Notes: generated by a model not told the origin, from the sequence alone. DNA of 32,849 nucleotides from Actinomycetota bacterium (GCA_016781135.1 JADDQY010000008.1:1-32849), one strand, 5' to 3'. Positions 21,718-30,854 are shown, numbered from the stretch's first letter. Translations and numbers: made by a program.

Positions 21718-23511
21718 TCAGCCCAAGCGAGACAGGAACGAGCGAGCGATGGGCGCTGCCACCTCGCCGCCGAAGCCACCGTCCTCGACCACCACGGCAC
21801 AGGCGAGGTCGCCCCGAAAGCCGATGAACCAGGCGTGGGTGCGGGGCGGCCGGGTGCTGCCGAACTCGGCGGTTCCCGTCTTGCCTCCCACCGCCTCGCC
21901 AGGCAGGCGAGCCGCCGTCCCGGTGCCCTCCTCGACCACCCGCACCATCAGCTCCCGGAGGGTGGCGGCGACGCCCTCGGGCAGGGGCTGTCCGGTTGGT
22001 GGCTCGGGCTCGAGGAGGAGCTGGGGCGGGTGCCAGGTGCCGGACGCCACCGCTGCCGCCACGGTGGACATCTGCAAGGGGCTGGCGGTCACCTGGGCCT
22101 GGCCGATGGCCGCCGCCGCCTTCTCGACCGGGCTCTGGGGCACCGGAAAGCTTCCGCCCGAGGCGGCGACGGGCAGCCCGACCTCGGCGTTGAAGCCGAA
22201 GCTCTCAGCAGTGGCGACCAGGGTGGCGGCGTCGAGGTCGTCGGCGAGCTGCACGAAGGCGGTGTTGCAGCTCCGGAAGAAGGCGGTGGCGAAGGGGATG
22301 TCCCCGAGCGCCTCGCCGCCGGCGTTGGAGAACGGGAACCCGGCGACCGACGCTGACGCCGGGCACGAGACCGGGGTCTCGGGCGTGACGCCCGACGCCA
22401 GCAGAGCGGCGGTGGTGACGACCTTGAACGTGGATCCCGGCGGGTACCGGCCCGCCAGCGCCCGGTTGAACCCGGCGACCGGTCGGTTGGCGACGGCGCG
22501 GATCTGGCCGGTCGGGGCGTCGACGGCCACCAGGGCGGCGGGCTTGGAGGCAGCCGACAGGGCGGCCTCGGCCGCCGCCTGCACCTCGACGTCGAGGGTC
22601 GTGGCCAACGCCACCGGCGCCTCGCCGGCGAAGACGTGGAGCACCTGGAGCACCTTGCCGGCCTCGTCCACCAGGTGCACCGCTCCGGAAGGGCGCCCGA
22701 AGAGCTGGGCGTTGGCTGCCGCCTGCAGGCCCGACGTGCCTACCACGTCACCGCGCTGGTAGAGGAGGCCGAGCGCCGCCGCCCCGGCATCGTCGAGGGT
22801 CCCGAGGCTGCCGAGGACCTGGGCGCTGAGCGCCGGCAGCCGGGGGGCGCCGGGGCCGGTCAGGGCCACGCCGCCCACGCCCACCAACGGCGCCCGGGGC
22901 GCGACCGAGCGCTGTCTGGCGAGTGCCGCGCCCGAAAGGAGCGCCGGGTGCAAGGTGGTGGGCGACCACGACACCGCCCAGTGGGGGGCGCGGCCGCCGA
23001 CGGGAAGCGGTGGACGGGGTCCGGCCGCCGCTGCCTCGACGGGGCGGGCGACCTCGGCCACGGGCTCCGCGTCGACGGCCAGGGGCTCGGGCTCGGCGAA
23101 GACCAGCTCCAGGCGCCCGTCGTAGTTCCAGGTCCCGAGGCCGGCGAGATCGAGGCTGGCGGTGAAGGGCACGGTGGCCGAGCTGCCCGCCACTACGGCG
23201 GCCCCGGGCTCGAAGCGGGCCTCGGCCACCTGGAGGGCCTCGGCGAAGCGGGCGTGGGCGGCGTCGAAGTCAGGAGGCGGCGCCGCCACCAGCTGGCGCA
23301 TGGCGGCGAGGTCGCCCCGCTGCCAGGCATCAAGGTAGCGGCCAGCAGTGGCGGCCACGAGGGGGGCGGCTGGCGGCTCCCGCTCGACGAGCGGTGCCCG
23401 GCCGGCGAGGGCGAACGGTGCCAGGAGGACGGCCAGCGCCGCCGCCGCCGCCCCCATGACCGGCCCGAGCGCCCCGTCGTCCCCCCGTCGTCCCGCCGTC
23501 GTCGTGCTCAT
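21718..23511 (-). CDS. Penicillin-binding transpeptidase with MecA-like N-terminal domain
   Basis: A 597-residue class B-type penicillin-binding protein that crosslinks peptidoglycan outside the membrane. One N-terminal hydrophobic segment (about residues 17-37) anchors it. Residues about 48-140 look like an NTF2-like MecA N-terminal domain (AATAGRYLDAWQRGDLAAMR). The transpeptidase domain shows all three motifs: S360-T-F-K363 in YPPGSTFKVV, S414-C-N416 in FFRSCNTAF, and K544-T-G546 in VGGKTGTAEF. A linker of about 150 residues contains a dimerisation-type region. No glycosyltransferase domain is present. The ATG at 23511 has GGAG directly before it. It lies in a leftward run between a DinG-like helicase and lgt. 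Beta-lactams would be expected to acylate it; reduced sensitivity cannot be judged. Confidence 0.92.
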   Translation of the reverse strand: MSTTTAGRRGDDGALGPVMGAAAAALAVLLAPFALAGRAPLVEREPPAAPLVAATAGRYLDAWQRGDLAAMRQLVAAPPPDFDAAHARFAEALQVAEARFEPGAAVVAGSSATVPFTASLDLAGLGTWNYDGRLELVFAEPEPLAVDAEPVAEVARPVEAAAAGPRPPLPVGGRAPHWAVSWSPTTLHPALLSGAALARQRSVAPRAPLVGVGGVALTGPGAPRLPALSAQVLGSLGTLDDAGAAALGLLYQRGDVVGTSGLQAAANAQLFGRPSGAVHLVDEAGKVLQVLHVFAGEAPVALATTLDVEVQAAAEAALSAASKPAALVAVDAPTGQIRAVANRPVAGFNRALAGRYPPGSTFKVVTTAALLASGVTPETPVSCPASASVAGFPFSNAGGEALGDIPFATAFFRSCNTAFVQLADDLDAATLVATAESFGFNAEVGLPVAASGGSFPVPQSPVEKAAAAIGQAQVTASPLQMSTVAAAVASGTWHPPQLLLEPEPPTGQPLPEGVAATLRELMVRVVEEGTGTAARLPGEAVGGKTGTAEFGSTRPPRTHAWFIGFRGDLACAVVVEDGGFGGEVAAPIARSFLSRLG

Positions 23512-23569
23512 CTCCGCGGAAGTATCGCCCCCGCCGCCACCGCGGTGGTGGACGGTCAACTCCCTGCCG

Positions 23570-25624
23570 TCATCTGGTCGGCGGCCGCCAGTGATTGCGC
23601 TCGGCGACGGGAGACCGGACAGGACCGGCGCCGGCCAGCTCGGCGAGGAACCGCCGGGCCTCGGCCGGGTCGCGGGTGCGGCGCATGGGCGGCAGGCTGC
23701 GGACCAGGTCCCAGCGGTACGAGGCGGTGGCGAGCCGGCGGTCGAGGACGGCCACCACGCCCCGGTCGTCACCAGAGCGGATGAGCCGGCCTGCCCCCTG
23801 CGCCAACAGGATCGCGGCGCGAGGCAGGTCCACGGCGGCAAAGGCGTTGCGCCGGGCTCGGGTGGCGGCCTGGCGCCGGGCAGCGGCCAAGGGGTCGTCG
23901 GGGCGAGCGAAGGGGAGGCGATCGACGACCACGAGCGAGCATGTGGCCCCAGGAGCGTCGAAGCCCTGCCAGAAGCTCATGGTGGCGACCAGCACTGAGG
24001 ACTCCTCGGCCAGGAAGGCCTGGTGGAGCTGCGCGCGGGGCAGGGCGTCCTGGACGAGGACCCGGTAGGGCAGGCGGTCCCGCAGGCGTTCGGCGGCCAC
24101 CTCCATCGCTCGCCGGCTGGTGAACAGGGCAAGGCTGCGTCCTCCGGCGGCCCGCACCAGGGCCTCCAACTCGTCGAGCATCGCCTCCTCGTAGGCGGGG
24201 GAGCGGGGGTCGGGGAGGTGGGCGGCGCAGTAGAGCAGGGCCTGGGTGGGGTAGTCGAAGGGGCTCCCCACGTCGAGGCCCTGCCATGCCGGCGCCGACC
24301 CACCGTCGTGCTGGTCGTCACCGGAACCCGGCCGGTCGAGCCCCAGGCGCTGGGCCACCGCCTCGAAGCTGCCGCCCACCTGCAACGTGGCACTGGTGAG
24401 CACGACCGTGACCTCGGGGAACAGTCGGGCGGCCAGCTCGGCCCCCACGTCGACCGGCGCCACCCGCAGGGCCACCGCCGGCCGCTCCTCCACCCAGGCG
24501 ACGTGGCCATCGCCCAGCTCGGTCGCCCCCCGCAGGTCGCCGACCACGGTCGAGGCCAGCTGCAACAGCCGTTCCTTGCGGCTCGCGCCCTCGCCTCCGG
24601 GGTCGACGTCGCGGGCCGCGGCGGCCGCGGTGCCGGCGGCCTCCGACGCCCCGAGCAGGGCGAGGCCCAGCTCACCCTCGCCCGGGTCGACCCGCTCGCC
24701 GGCGTGGGCATCAAGGGCGCGACCGAGGCGAGCGCCGGCCGCATCGAGGGAGGCGATGGTGTGGTGATCAGGGGTGAACAGCGAGCGCACCGCTGCGGCC
24801 AGGGCGTGGAGCTGGTTGGGGGTGATGGTGGCGCCGAGGGTGGCGGCGGCGATGTCCTCCAGCGCGTGGGCCTCGTCGACGACGACGACGTCGTGCTCGG
24901 GCAGCACCATCCCTCCACTGGCCAGGTGGGTGCAGTAGAGGTGGATGTTGACCACCACGACATCAGCGGTGCTGGCCCGGTGCCGTGCGTCCTCGGCGAA
25001 ACAGATGTCACCGTGGGGGCAGCGCTGGGCACCCGGGCACTCGCTGGGGCCGACCGACAGCCGGGACCAGTCGGAGTTCGGGAGGGCGAAGGGTAGGTCG
25101 GCCCGGTCCCCGGTGGGCGTCTCGTCGGCCCAGGTCACCACCTCGGCCAGGCGCTCCCGTCCGAGTGCTCCTCCGTCGAGGAGCACTCCCTGGTCGTTCC
25201 CGCTCGCCGCGTCATCGAGCGCCGCCCGGCACAGGTAGTTCGACCGGCCCTTGAGTAGGGCCCACCGGAAGTCGTTGCCGAGGGCACGCCGCAGGAACGG
25301 CAAGTCGTTGCTGACCAGTTGCTCCTGAAGTGCCTTGGTGGCCGTTGCCACCACCGCCGGTCGCCGAGCGAGCAGGACCGGGACGAGGTAGCCGAGGGAC
25401 TTGCCGGTCCCGGTGCCGGCCTGCACCAGCAGGTGCCGACCTTCGTCGATGGCTGCCGCCACCTCCTCGGCCATGCGCAGCTGGCCCGGGCGCTGCTCCC
25501 CGCCTCCGGGAAGCTCGGCCACCACGCGCCTCATCGCCGCCGCCACGCCGCCCGAGCGACCGTCCGCCACCAGGGGCACGGTATCGAGTCGGTGACCGAC
25601 GTCACGGGACCTGTTCAGCGACAC
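23570..25624 (-). CDS. DinG/XPD-type ATP-dependent DNA helicase
   Basis: A superfamily 2 helicase of up to 684 residues. Walker A AGTGTGKS is at residues 69-76, and the DEAH box in VVVVDEAHALEDIA is at about 250-253. Between them four cysteines (132, 196, 202 and 208; the last three in ECPGAQRCPHGDICF) are placed as in the iron-sulfur cluster domain of XPD and DinG. Motifs V and VI appear as MSFWQGFDAPG and LLAQGAGRLIRSGDDRGVV. Such enzymes unwind DNA 5' to 3' in repair and at R-loops. The start is uncertain: the frame opens at a GTG at 25624, but a GTG 26 codons later or an ATG at 25534 would also give a complete helicase. It is divergent from whiB and heads the run to the penicillin-binding protein and lgt. 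Confidence 0.92.
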   Translation of the reverse strand: MSLNRSRDVGHRLDTVPLVADGRSGGVAAAMRRVVAELPGGGEQRPGQLRMAEEVAAAIDEGRHLLVQAGTGTGKSLGYLVPVLLARRPAVVATATKALQEQLVSNDLPFLRRALGNDFRWALLKGRSNYLCRAALDDAASGNDQGVLLDGGALGRERLAEVVTWADETPTGDRADLPFALPNSDWSRLSVGPSECPGAQRCPHGDICFAEDARHRASTADVVVVNIHLYCTHLASGGMVLPEHDVVVVDEAHALEDIAAATLGATITPNQLHALAAAVRSLFTPDHHTIASLDAAGARLGRALDAHAGERVDPGEGELGLALLGASEAAGTAAAAARDVDPGGEGASRKERLLQLASTVVGDLRGATELGDGHVAWVEERPAVALRVAPVDVGAELAARLFPEVTVVLTSATLQVGGSFEAVAQRLGLDRPGSGDDQHDGGSAPAWQGLDVGSPFDYPTQALLYCAAHLPDPRSPAYEEAMLDELEALVRAAGGRSLALFTSRRAMEVAAERLRDRLPYRVLVQDALPRAQLHQAFLAEESSVLVATMSFWQGFDAPGATCSLVVVDRLPFARPDDPLAAARRQAATRARRNAFAAVDLPRAAILLAQGAGRLIRSGDDRGVVAVLDRRLATASYRWDLVRSLPPMRRTRDPAEARRFLAELAGAGPVRSPVAERNHWRPPTR

Positions 25625-25938
25625 TGGTCGACCGTCCGCTCCTGGTCAGGCCGCGTGCGGCCACCACAGGAGAAGCATGGCCGTCCTCGATCCCCCCCGA
25701 CGTCGCTGGCTGACCGATCACCACCGCGGTCGGACTCGTGCCGCGACAAGACCGGGGGTGTGCAGCGGAACTGACGTGCTCGGTGCCGCTGGGGAGTGGG
25801 CCCACCACCACCATCGATGCAAGCGATCGGCGTATCTGAAATTTCTATGCGACAAGCGGGCTCGGGATGCGGATACTGGAGTAAGTGAACGGAAGCACAA
25901 GCGCCTTTTCCTCTTCGTCGAGGGGTTCGGAGCCGGCC
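25625..25938. other. Divergent intergenic region between helicase and whiB
   Basis: This 314-bp stretch probably holds the promoters of both genes. It contains a locally AT-rich patch (about 25832-25850) with the 8-bp palindrome GAAATTTC at 25838-25845, unusual in this GC-rich DNA. A + strand open frame starting at 25677 has an AGGAG ribosome binding site but no recognisable product and runs into whiB in another frame, so it may be a leader ORF. Confidence 0.45.
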
Positions 25939-26244
25939 ATGTCGCTGCTCACCCGACGAACACAGCAGTTGTGGATGGCCGAGGCCGAGTGCAAGGGTCA
26001 GACCCACCACTTCTTCGCCCCACATGGTGAGCAGGCGGAAGCCCGGGAGCACCGAGAAGCCATCGCTCGATCCATCTGCGTCCGGTGCCCGGTGCTGCTG
26101 CCGTGCCGGGAGTACGCTCGCCGCCACCGCGAGCAGGGCTACTGGGGTGCGGAGAACGACGACGAGCGGCTCGAAGCCCGGCGTCCCCCTCAGCGCTACC
26201 GCCCCGTCCCGTCGATCGACCCCCCGGTCGCCGCCCAAGGCTGA
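25939..26244 (+). CDS. WhiB family transcriptional regulator
   Basis: A 101-residue iron-sulfur protein of the actinobacterial WhiB family, which binds a 4Fe-4S cluster and usually acts by contacting the principal sigma factor. The four cluster cysteines are C18 in AEAECKG, C47 and C50 in SICVRCP, and C56 in LPCREYA, giving the usual CX2CX5C. The family turn motif is GYWGAENDDER at residues 67-77, with Ala where a second Gly is common. The C-terminal tail is short and basic, able to touch DNA. The ATG at 25939 has GGAG six bases upstream; an in-frame GTG at 25885 also has a modest GGAG and would add 18 Ser-rich residues. The gene may be read from a promoter in the long upstream region. Confidence 0.93.
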   Translation: MSLLTRRTQQLWMAEAECKGQTHHFFAPHGEQAEAREHREAIARSICVRCPVLLPCREYARRHREQGYWGAENDDERLEARRPPQRYRPVPSIDPPVAAQG

Positions 26245-26355
26245 CCCGGCACCGTCCGGCCGCGGGGTCGATGGCGTGGACGGCGGCGCGGCGCACCGGC
26301 GCCATGTCGACCGGATCGGTCCCCCGTCCGCCCCGTAGCAACTGACGGCGGCGGG

Positions 26356-26361
26356 TAGGTT
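26356..26361 (+). promoter_or_regulatory. -10 box (TAGGTT) for leaderless kinase mRNA
   Basis: TAGGTT is followed by seven bases and the ATG at 26369, with no ribosome binding site between them. Confidence 0.5.
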
Positions 26362-26368
26362 CGCCACC

Positions 26369-28015
26369 ATGGCGGGTGAGGTCACCTCTGAGTTGGTCGG
26401 CGGTCGCTACCGTCTGGCCCAGCGGCTCGGTGCCGGGGGGATGGGCCAGGTGTGGCAGGCCCACGACACCGTCTTGCAGCGGGACGTGGCGATCAAGGCC
26501 GTCGACTTGCCCCCCCACCTCGATGATGACGACCGCGGCGCGCTGCGGGCCCGGGTACTGCGCGAGGCGCGGGCTGCGGCCCGCATAGACCACCCCGCCT
26601 CGGTGCGGGTGTTCGACGTGGTCGAGGACGGCAACCGCCTGTACGTGGTGATGGAGCTGGTGGCGGCGCCCACGCTGGCCGATGTGGTCCAACGTCACGG
26701 CCCTCTCACCCCCACCCGCGCCGCCGCCGTGGGGCTCGGCCTCCTCGGCGCCCTCGAGGCCGCCCACGGTGCCGGCATCGTGCATCGCGACGTGAAGCCG
26801 GCCAACGTGATGATGCTCGACGACGGCACCGTGAAGCTCGCCGACTTCGGGATCGCGTCGGTCAAGGACGACACCCGCATCACCGCCGCCGGGTTCGTGC
26901 TCGGGACGCCGTCCTACATGGCGCCCGAGCAGGCCGCCGGGCGTCCGACCGAGGCGCCCGCCGACCTCTGGGGGCTGGGCGCGCTGCTGTACTTCGCGGT
27001 CGAGGGGGTGCCTCCGTTCGACCGGGGCGAGGCGTTGCCGACGCTGAACGCCGTTCTTCACGACGAGCCCCGACCCATGGAGCGAGCCGACGGGCTGGCA
27101 CCTGCGGTCGGAGCCTTGCTGGCCAAGGAGCCGGAGGCTCGGCCGACGCTGGTCGCCACCCGCACCGCTCTGGAGCAGGTCCACCAAGTGGAGCGCGCAC
27201 CGGGGCCTCCGGCGGCGGGAGCGACGGCTGTGCTCCCCGCCGTGGCCACCGTGGCTGCAGCCGAGCCGGCACCTGAGCCCCCGCCGCCGGAGCCCCCGCC
27301 GGCCCGACCGCATGTCCCGCGCCCAGCCGCTCCGCCGGGGCGCGACCGCAGCGCCGGATGGCTGGTGGCCCTGGGCGTGGTGGCGTTGGTCGCCGTGCTG
27401 GCAGCGCTGGGCCTGGCCAACGCCGGCGACGACGCGCCCGAGGTCACGTCGAGCGGCGCGACCAGCACCACCGCCACCTCGGCGGTCGTCGACGATCGGC
27501 CGCCGCGGACCACGGTGGCAACTACCGGCCGGGCCGCGGTGCCGGCCACGACGGCTACGACGCTGCCCGCTGGGCCTCGTCCCGACGGCGTCCCCCGCGA
27601 CTGGGTCCTCTACACCGATCCCACAGTCGGTTACTCCGTCTGGCATCCCCCGTCGTGGCGCCCCGAGCCGCGAGGCGACAGCCGCACCGACCTGGTCGAC
27701 GCCGCCACCGGCGACTACTTGAGGGTCGACTACGTGAAGAAACCTGGCGACGACCCGGAGAAGGCGTGGCAGGACTCGTCCAAGTCGTTCGCCAAGCGCT
27801 ACGACGACTACGAGGAGCTGCGCATCGAAAAGCGGGAGTACCAGGGGTATCCCGCTGCCATCTGGGAGTACACCTACCAGGGCAACCACGCCACCAACTT
27901 GGGCTTCGTCACCGACGACTACGGCTTCGCCCTCAACTTCCAGACCGCCGAGGAGCGCTGGAACGACCGCCAGGGCATCCGGCGCGCCTTCGAGGCCGGC
28001 TTCAAGGTCCCGTAG
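26369..28015 (+). CDS. Membrane serine/threonine protein kinase with extracellular domain
   Basis: A 548-residue PknB-like kinase. The N-terminal cytoplasmic kinase domain (about residues 14-270) has the Gly loop LGAGGMG at 20-26, Lys43 in VAIK, the catalytic HRDVKPAN at 139-146, DFG at 159-161 and GTPSYMAPEQ at 179-188. A Pro/Ala-rich juxtamembrane linker leads to one transmembrane helix at about 331-350. A Thr/Ser-rich stalk and an extracellular domain of about 140 residues follow (GYSVWHPPSW to the end). This outer domain is not PASTA but resembles the domain found at the C-terminus of some streptomycete kinases. The ligand is unknown. The gene has a leaderless-type promoter and converges with the DedA gene. 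Confidence 0.93.
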   Translation: MAGEVTSELVGGRYRLAQRLGAGGMGQVWQAHDTVLQRDVAIKAVDLPPHLDDDDRGALRARVLREARAAARIDHPASVRVFDVVEDGNRLYVVMELVAAPTLADVVQRHGPLTPTRAAAVGLGLLGALEAAHGAGIVHRDVKPANVMMLDDGTVKLADFGIASVKDDTRITAAGFVLGTPSYMAPEQAAGRPTEAPADLWGLGALLYFAVEGVPPFDRGEALPTLNAVLHDEPRPMERADGLAPAVGALLAKEPEARPTLVATRTALEQVHQVERAPGPPAAGATAVLPAVATVAAAEPAPEPPPPEPPPARPHVPRPAAPPGRDRSAGWLVALGVVALVAVLAALGLANAGDDAPEVTSSGATSTTATSAVVDDRPPRTTVATTGRAAVPATTATTLPAGPRPDGVPRDWVLYTDPTVGYSVWHPPSWRPEPRGDSRTDLVDAATGDYLRVDYVKKPGDDPEKAWQDSSKSFAKRYDDYEELRIEKREYQGYPAAIWEYTYQGNHATNLGFVTDDYGFALNFQTAEERWNDRQGIRRAFEAGFKVP

Positions 28016-28042
28016 CGCTTCCGTTCAGGGGGCGGGCTGCGG

Positions 28043-28669
28043 TCAGACCGCCGACTCCGTCGCCCGCAGGCGCTGCACCTTGCGCCAGCTCAGCCATGCG
28101 ATCCAGCCGACGAAGGCGGCGAGCACCGCATAGCTGAACGGGGCGACCCAGTCCTCGACGCGGTGGTAGTTCTCCCCGAGCAGGAAGCCCACGGCGATGA
28201 ACGCTGCGTTCCACACCCCGCTGCCGGCGAGGGTGTACATGCAAAAGCGGGGGAGCGGCATGCGAGCCACCCCGGCAGGGACCGACACCACGCTGCGGAC
28301 CAGCGGCACGCACCGCCCCAGGAGCACCACCTTGCCGCCGTGGCGGTCGAAGAAGCGCTCGCCCCGCTCGTAGTCCTTCTGTGAGAGCACCACGAACCAT
28401 CGCTGTCCGGCGAGGGCATGCAGGCGCTCGGAACCGACCCACGCCCCGAGGGAGTACAGCACGAGGGCACCGACCAGGGCGCCGATGGTGGCCGCCACCC
28501 AAGCCAGGACCACGTTGAGCTCACCCCGCTCGGCCTGGAAGCCGGCAAAGGGCAGGATCAGCTCCGAGGGGATGGGCGGGAAGAGGTTCTCCAGGGCGAC
28601 CAGGGCACCGACGCCCACCTCGCCGACCTGGTCGACGACGCGCAGGATGCCCTCGCCGGCGCCGGCCAA
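28043..28669 (-). CDS. DedA/SNARE-associated family membrane protein
   Basis: A 208-residue polytopic membrane protein of the DedA family, whose members take part in envelope integrity, several acting as undecaprenyl-phosphate or phospholipid flippases. Family marks are LFPPIPSELILPFAG near residue 30 and GRCVPLVRSVVSVPAGVARM near the middle, with the conserved Arg and Pro residues. The C-terminal half has FIAVGFLLGENYHRVEDW. The TTG start at 28669 is preceded by a GGGGG run and sits six bases after the TAG of the collapsed amidotransferase relic upstream. A later start would cut into the first conserved region, so this one is accepted. Which lipid is moved is unknown. Confidence 0.9.
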   Translation of the reverse strand: MAGAGEGILRVVDQVGEVGVGALVALENLFPPIPSELILPFAGFQAERGELNVVLAWVAATIGALVGALVLYSLGAWVGSERLHALAGQRWFVVLSQKDYERGERFFDRHGGKVVLLGRCVPLVRSVVSVPAGVARMPLPRFCMYTLAGSGVWNAAFIAVGFLLGENYHRVEDWVAPFSYAVLAAFVGWIAWLSWRKVQRLRATESAV

Positions 28670-28674
28670 CCCCC

Positions 28675-29793
28675 CTACCTGGCGCCCAGATCGTCGGCCG
28701 GCTGCACGATGGTGGAGGGGAGGTTCTCCAGCTCGCCGGCAGGGGCGATGTCCCAGTGGCGGAAGGTGAGGTCGGTCTGGAGGTAGACGGCGACGCCGGC
28801 CTTGTCGTCGAGGTGGCGCGACTTCAGGTAGCCCGAGGGCGTGACCACCGGCTCGGCGTCGAAGGCGACGAAGTCGCCCACCTGGATGCCGAGCGCCACC
28901 AGCCCGGCGGCGTCGTCGACGGGTTCGTCGACCCGCACCTCGACGTGCTCCAACCCCACCGGTTGGATGTCGACCTCCTCACCCCAGCGGTGGCCGCTGG
29001 CCTTGAGGGGCAGGACGATGCCGGTGTCGGTCCGCTCGACGCCTTGAGGATGGCGTCGCTCCAATCCCGGCCGGTCATGCTGGCGTGCTCGGGCCTGCGT
29101 TCGAGGAGGGGCTGCCAGTAGCGATGACTGCGCCGGGAGCCGTCGGGTTCGACCACCAGCACCGTGGCGGGTGCCAGCTTGCTGACGCCGGCGACGATGG
29201 TGCGGGGTGGGGGCACGACCGAGTGCAGGCTCAGGTAGAGGTGGAGGGCGACGGGGTCGACGGTGGTCAACGGTGGTGTCGACACCGCCGCCGGCCAGCA
29301 GGGCGGGCAGGGTGGAGGCGAAGCGCAGGGCGCCGCCGACCTCGGCAAGGTACAGCGGCTTGATGCCGAGGCGGTCTCGAACCAGCACCGTGCCTCCGGT
29401 GGCGATCTCGACGACGGCGCAGGCGAACCTGCCGTGGAGGTGGTCGACGCCGTCGATTCCCCAGCGGTGGTAGGCCTTGAGGACGACCTCGACGTCACCG
29501 GAGGAGAAGAAGCGGTAGCCCTCCACCGCTAGCTCACGGCGCAGCTCGGTGTAGTTGTAAATGCAGCCGTTGAACCTCACGGTCAGGCCGAGCTCCGGGT
29601 CGACCATGGGCTGGGCGGCACGCTCCGACAGGTCGATGACCTTCAGGCGGCGATGGACGAGGGCGACCCGCCCCTGGGACCACACCCCTGCCCCGTCGGG
29701 CCCCCGACGGTCCATGGCGGCCGACATCCGGGCGACCGCAGCGAGGTCGGCGATGCCGGCGTCGGAGCGGAGCTCGCCGGCGATGCCACACAT
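28675..29793 (-). pseudogene. Collapsed NAGGN osmolyte locus: amidotransferase fused to M42 peptidase remnant
   Basis: The 5' part (from ATG 29793) encodes the class II glutamine amidotransferase domain of N-acetylglutaminylglutamine amidotransferase: MCGIAGELRSDAG, MDRRGPDGAGVWSQGRVAL, VRFNGCIYNYTELRREL, VLVRDRLGIKPLYLAE. At about 29261-29280 a 10-bp near-duplication shifts the frame. In the shifted frame the family continues as HSVVPPPRTIVAGVSKLAPA up to WSDAILKA near 29040. The asparagine-synthase domain is absent. Instead, in the original frame, a piece of the M42 peptidase of the same NAGGN system begins: ERTDTGIVLPLKASGH, VGDFVAFDAEP, GYLKSRHLDDKAGVAV. A 36-residue tail of unknown origin follows to a TAG at 28675-28677. 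The enzyme cannot be functional. A single long open frame across it is misleading. Confidence 0.85.
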
Positions 29794-29801
29794 CTGGACC
29801 G

Positions 29802-29807
29802 AGGGTA
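29802..29807 (-). promoter_or_regulatory. -10 box (TACCCT) before the amidotransferase relic
   Basis: Read on the - strand, TACCCT is followed by eight bases and the ATG at 29793. It suggests that the dead gene still has its promoter. Confidence 0.35.
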
Positions 29808-29864
29808 GTAGGCCCTCGGACCGCATTCCGCGCCCTCGGCGTTTCGCGTGGCCCAACAGCCGAA

Positions 29865-30746
29865 TTACGGCGCCAGCGCGGCGCGGGCGACCAGGTCGGT
29901 GCCGAAGGCGGTGACGATGGCCAGGTAGAGGAGGCCGGTCGCGGCCATGACGGCGGAGTAGTAGCGCTCCCGGAGGGCTGCCCGGGTGACGACGCACAGC
30001 ACCAGCGTGCCGACGGCGCAGGCCAGCCAGAACCAACCGAGGATCCCGTTGTAGCCGTCGTCGATGGCCCCGGTCAGCACGGCCAGCATGCCGGTGGGCA
30101 CGAGCAGGGCACCCACCTCGAAGGGCCACAGGACCGTGAGCAGGCGCACCTGCTCCAGCAGCGGGCCCCTCGCCAGGCCTGGCTGCACGAGATACCAGTG
30201 GCCGAGCAGCATGGCGTCGGTGACCGCCCCGAGGAAAGCGGCTCCCACGAGGGTGCGGGCGAGCGCCAGCACCGGGTCGCCGCCGGCGTCGAGGGCGGCG
30301 GCGACCAGCCCGACCACACCGATGGCCGGCGCCACCAGGTCGAGGGCGGGAGGGAACTCGCCGGCGGCTTCGCCGCCCTGCCCCGTGTCGCGCTCGTCGC
30401 CCGCGGGGGTGCCAGTGGTCGCCGTTGCCCCGGTCATGGCCTCGACCCGGGCAGCCTTGCGGGCCTGGCGAGCGCGCTCGCCCGCCACCCCCGCCCGGCG
30501 ACGGGCGACCGAGACGGCCAGGGCCCAGCCGCTGGCCAGCATCACGCCCAGCCCGGCGAGGTCGCGCACCGGTACCGGGCAGAGGAGCGCGCCGGCCGCC
30601 ACCGATCCGCCGGCGAGCACGGCGTAGGTCACCCGCAGCAGCCACCCGTAGCCGATGCCCACCTCCCGGCGCCGAGTCGTCACCCACAAGAAGAACAGGC
30701 CACCGACCGCCCACTGGAGCAGCACGGTGGCCGCGTCGAGGCGCAT
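29865..30746 (-). CDS. Multi-pass membrane protein of unknown function
   Basis: A 293-residue protein with about eight hydrophobic segments and one cytoplasmic-looking loop. The loop (about residues 80-130) is Arg/Ala-rich and then Gly/Glu-rich, dividing two N-terminal pairs of helices from the rest. A notable motif is DAMLLGHWYLVQPGLARGPL, with a His in a membrane-border position, and another is ALRERYYSAVMAATGLLYLA. No family is recognised with certainty; His within a membrane helix allows a heme- or metal-binding role, but this is speculation. The ATG at 30746 is chosen over a GTG immediately before it. It stands between the amidotransferase relic and the M24 peptidase on the same strand. 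Confidence 0.75.
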   Translation of the reverse strand: MRLDAATVLLQWAVGGLFFLWVTTRRREVGIGYGWLLRVTYAVLAGGSVAAGALLCPVPVRDLAGLGVMLASGWALAVSVARRRAGVAGERARQARKAARVEAMTGATATTGTPAGDERDTGQGGEAAGEFPPALDLVAPAIGVVGLVAAALDAGGDPVLALARTLVGAAFLGAVTDAMLLGHWYLVQPGLARGPLLEQVRLLTVLWPFEVGALLVPTGMLAVLTGAIDDGYNGILGWFWLACAVGTLVLCVVTRAALRERYYSAVMAATGLLYLAIVTAFGTDLVARAALAP

Positions 30747-30854
30747 CACGGCGACGCCCGGCCGCCGTGGAGCCGAGCAGGCACGCTCGGCGACGGTACC
30801 TCCGCCTCCGCTGCCGTCACGACCGACAGGAGCGATCTAGGGCTGCACCGGACC

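Noticed and set aside
29794..30714. N-terminal extension of the amidotransferase relic frame
   Set aside because: Class II amidotransferases must start at Met-Cys, which is at 29793. The extension is a second frame of the membrane protein gene.
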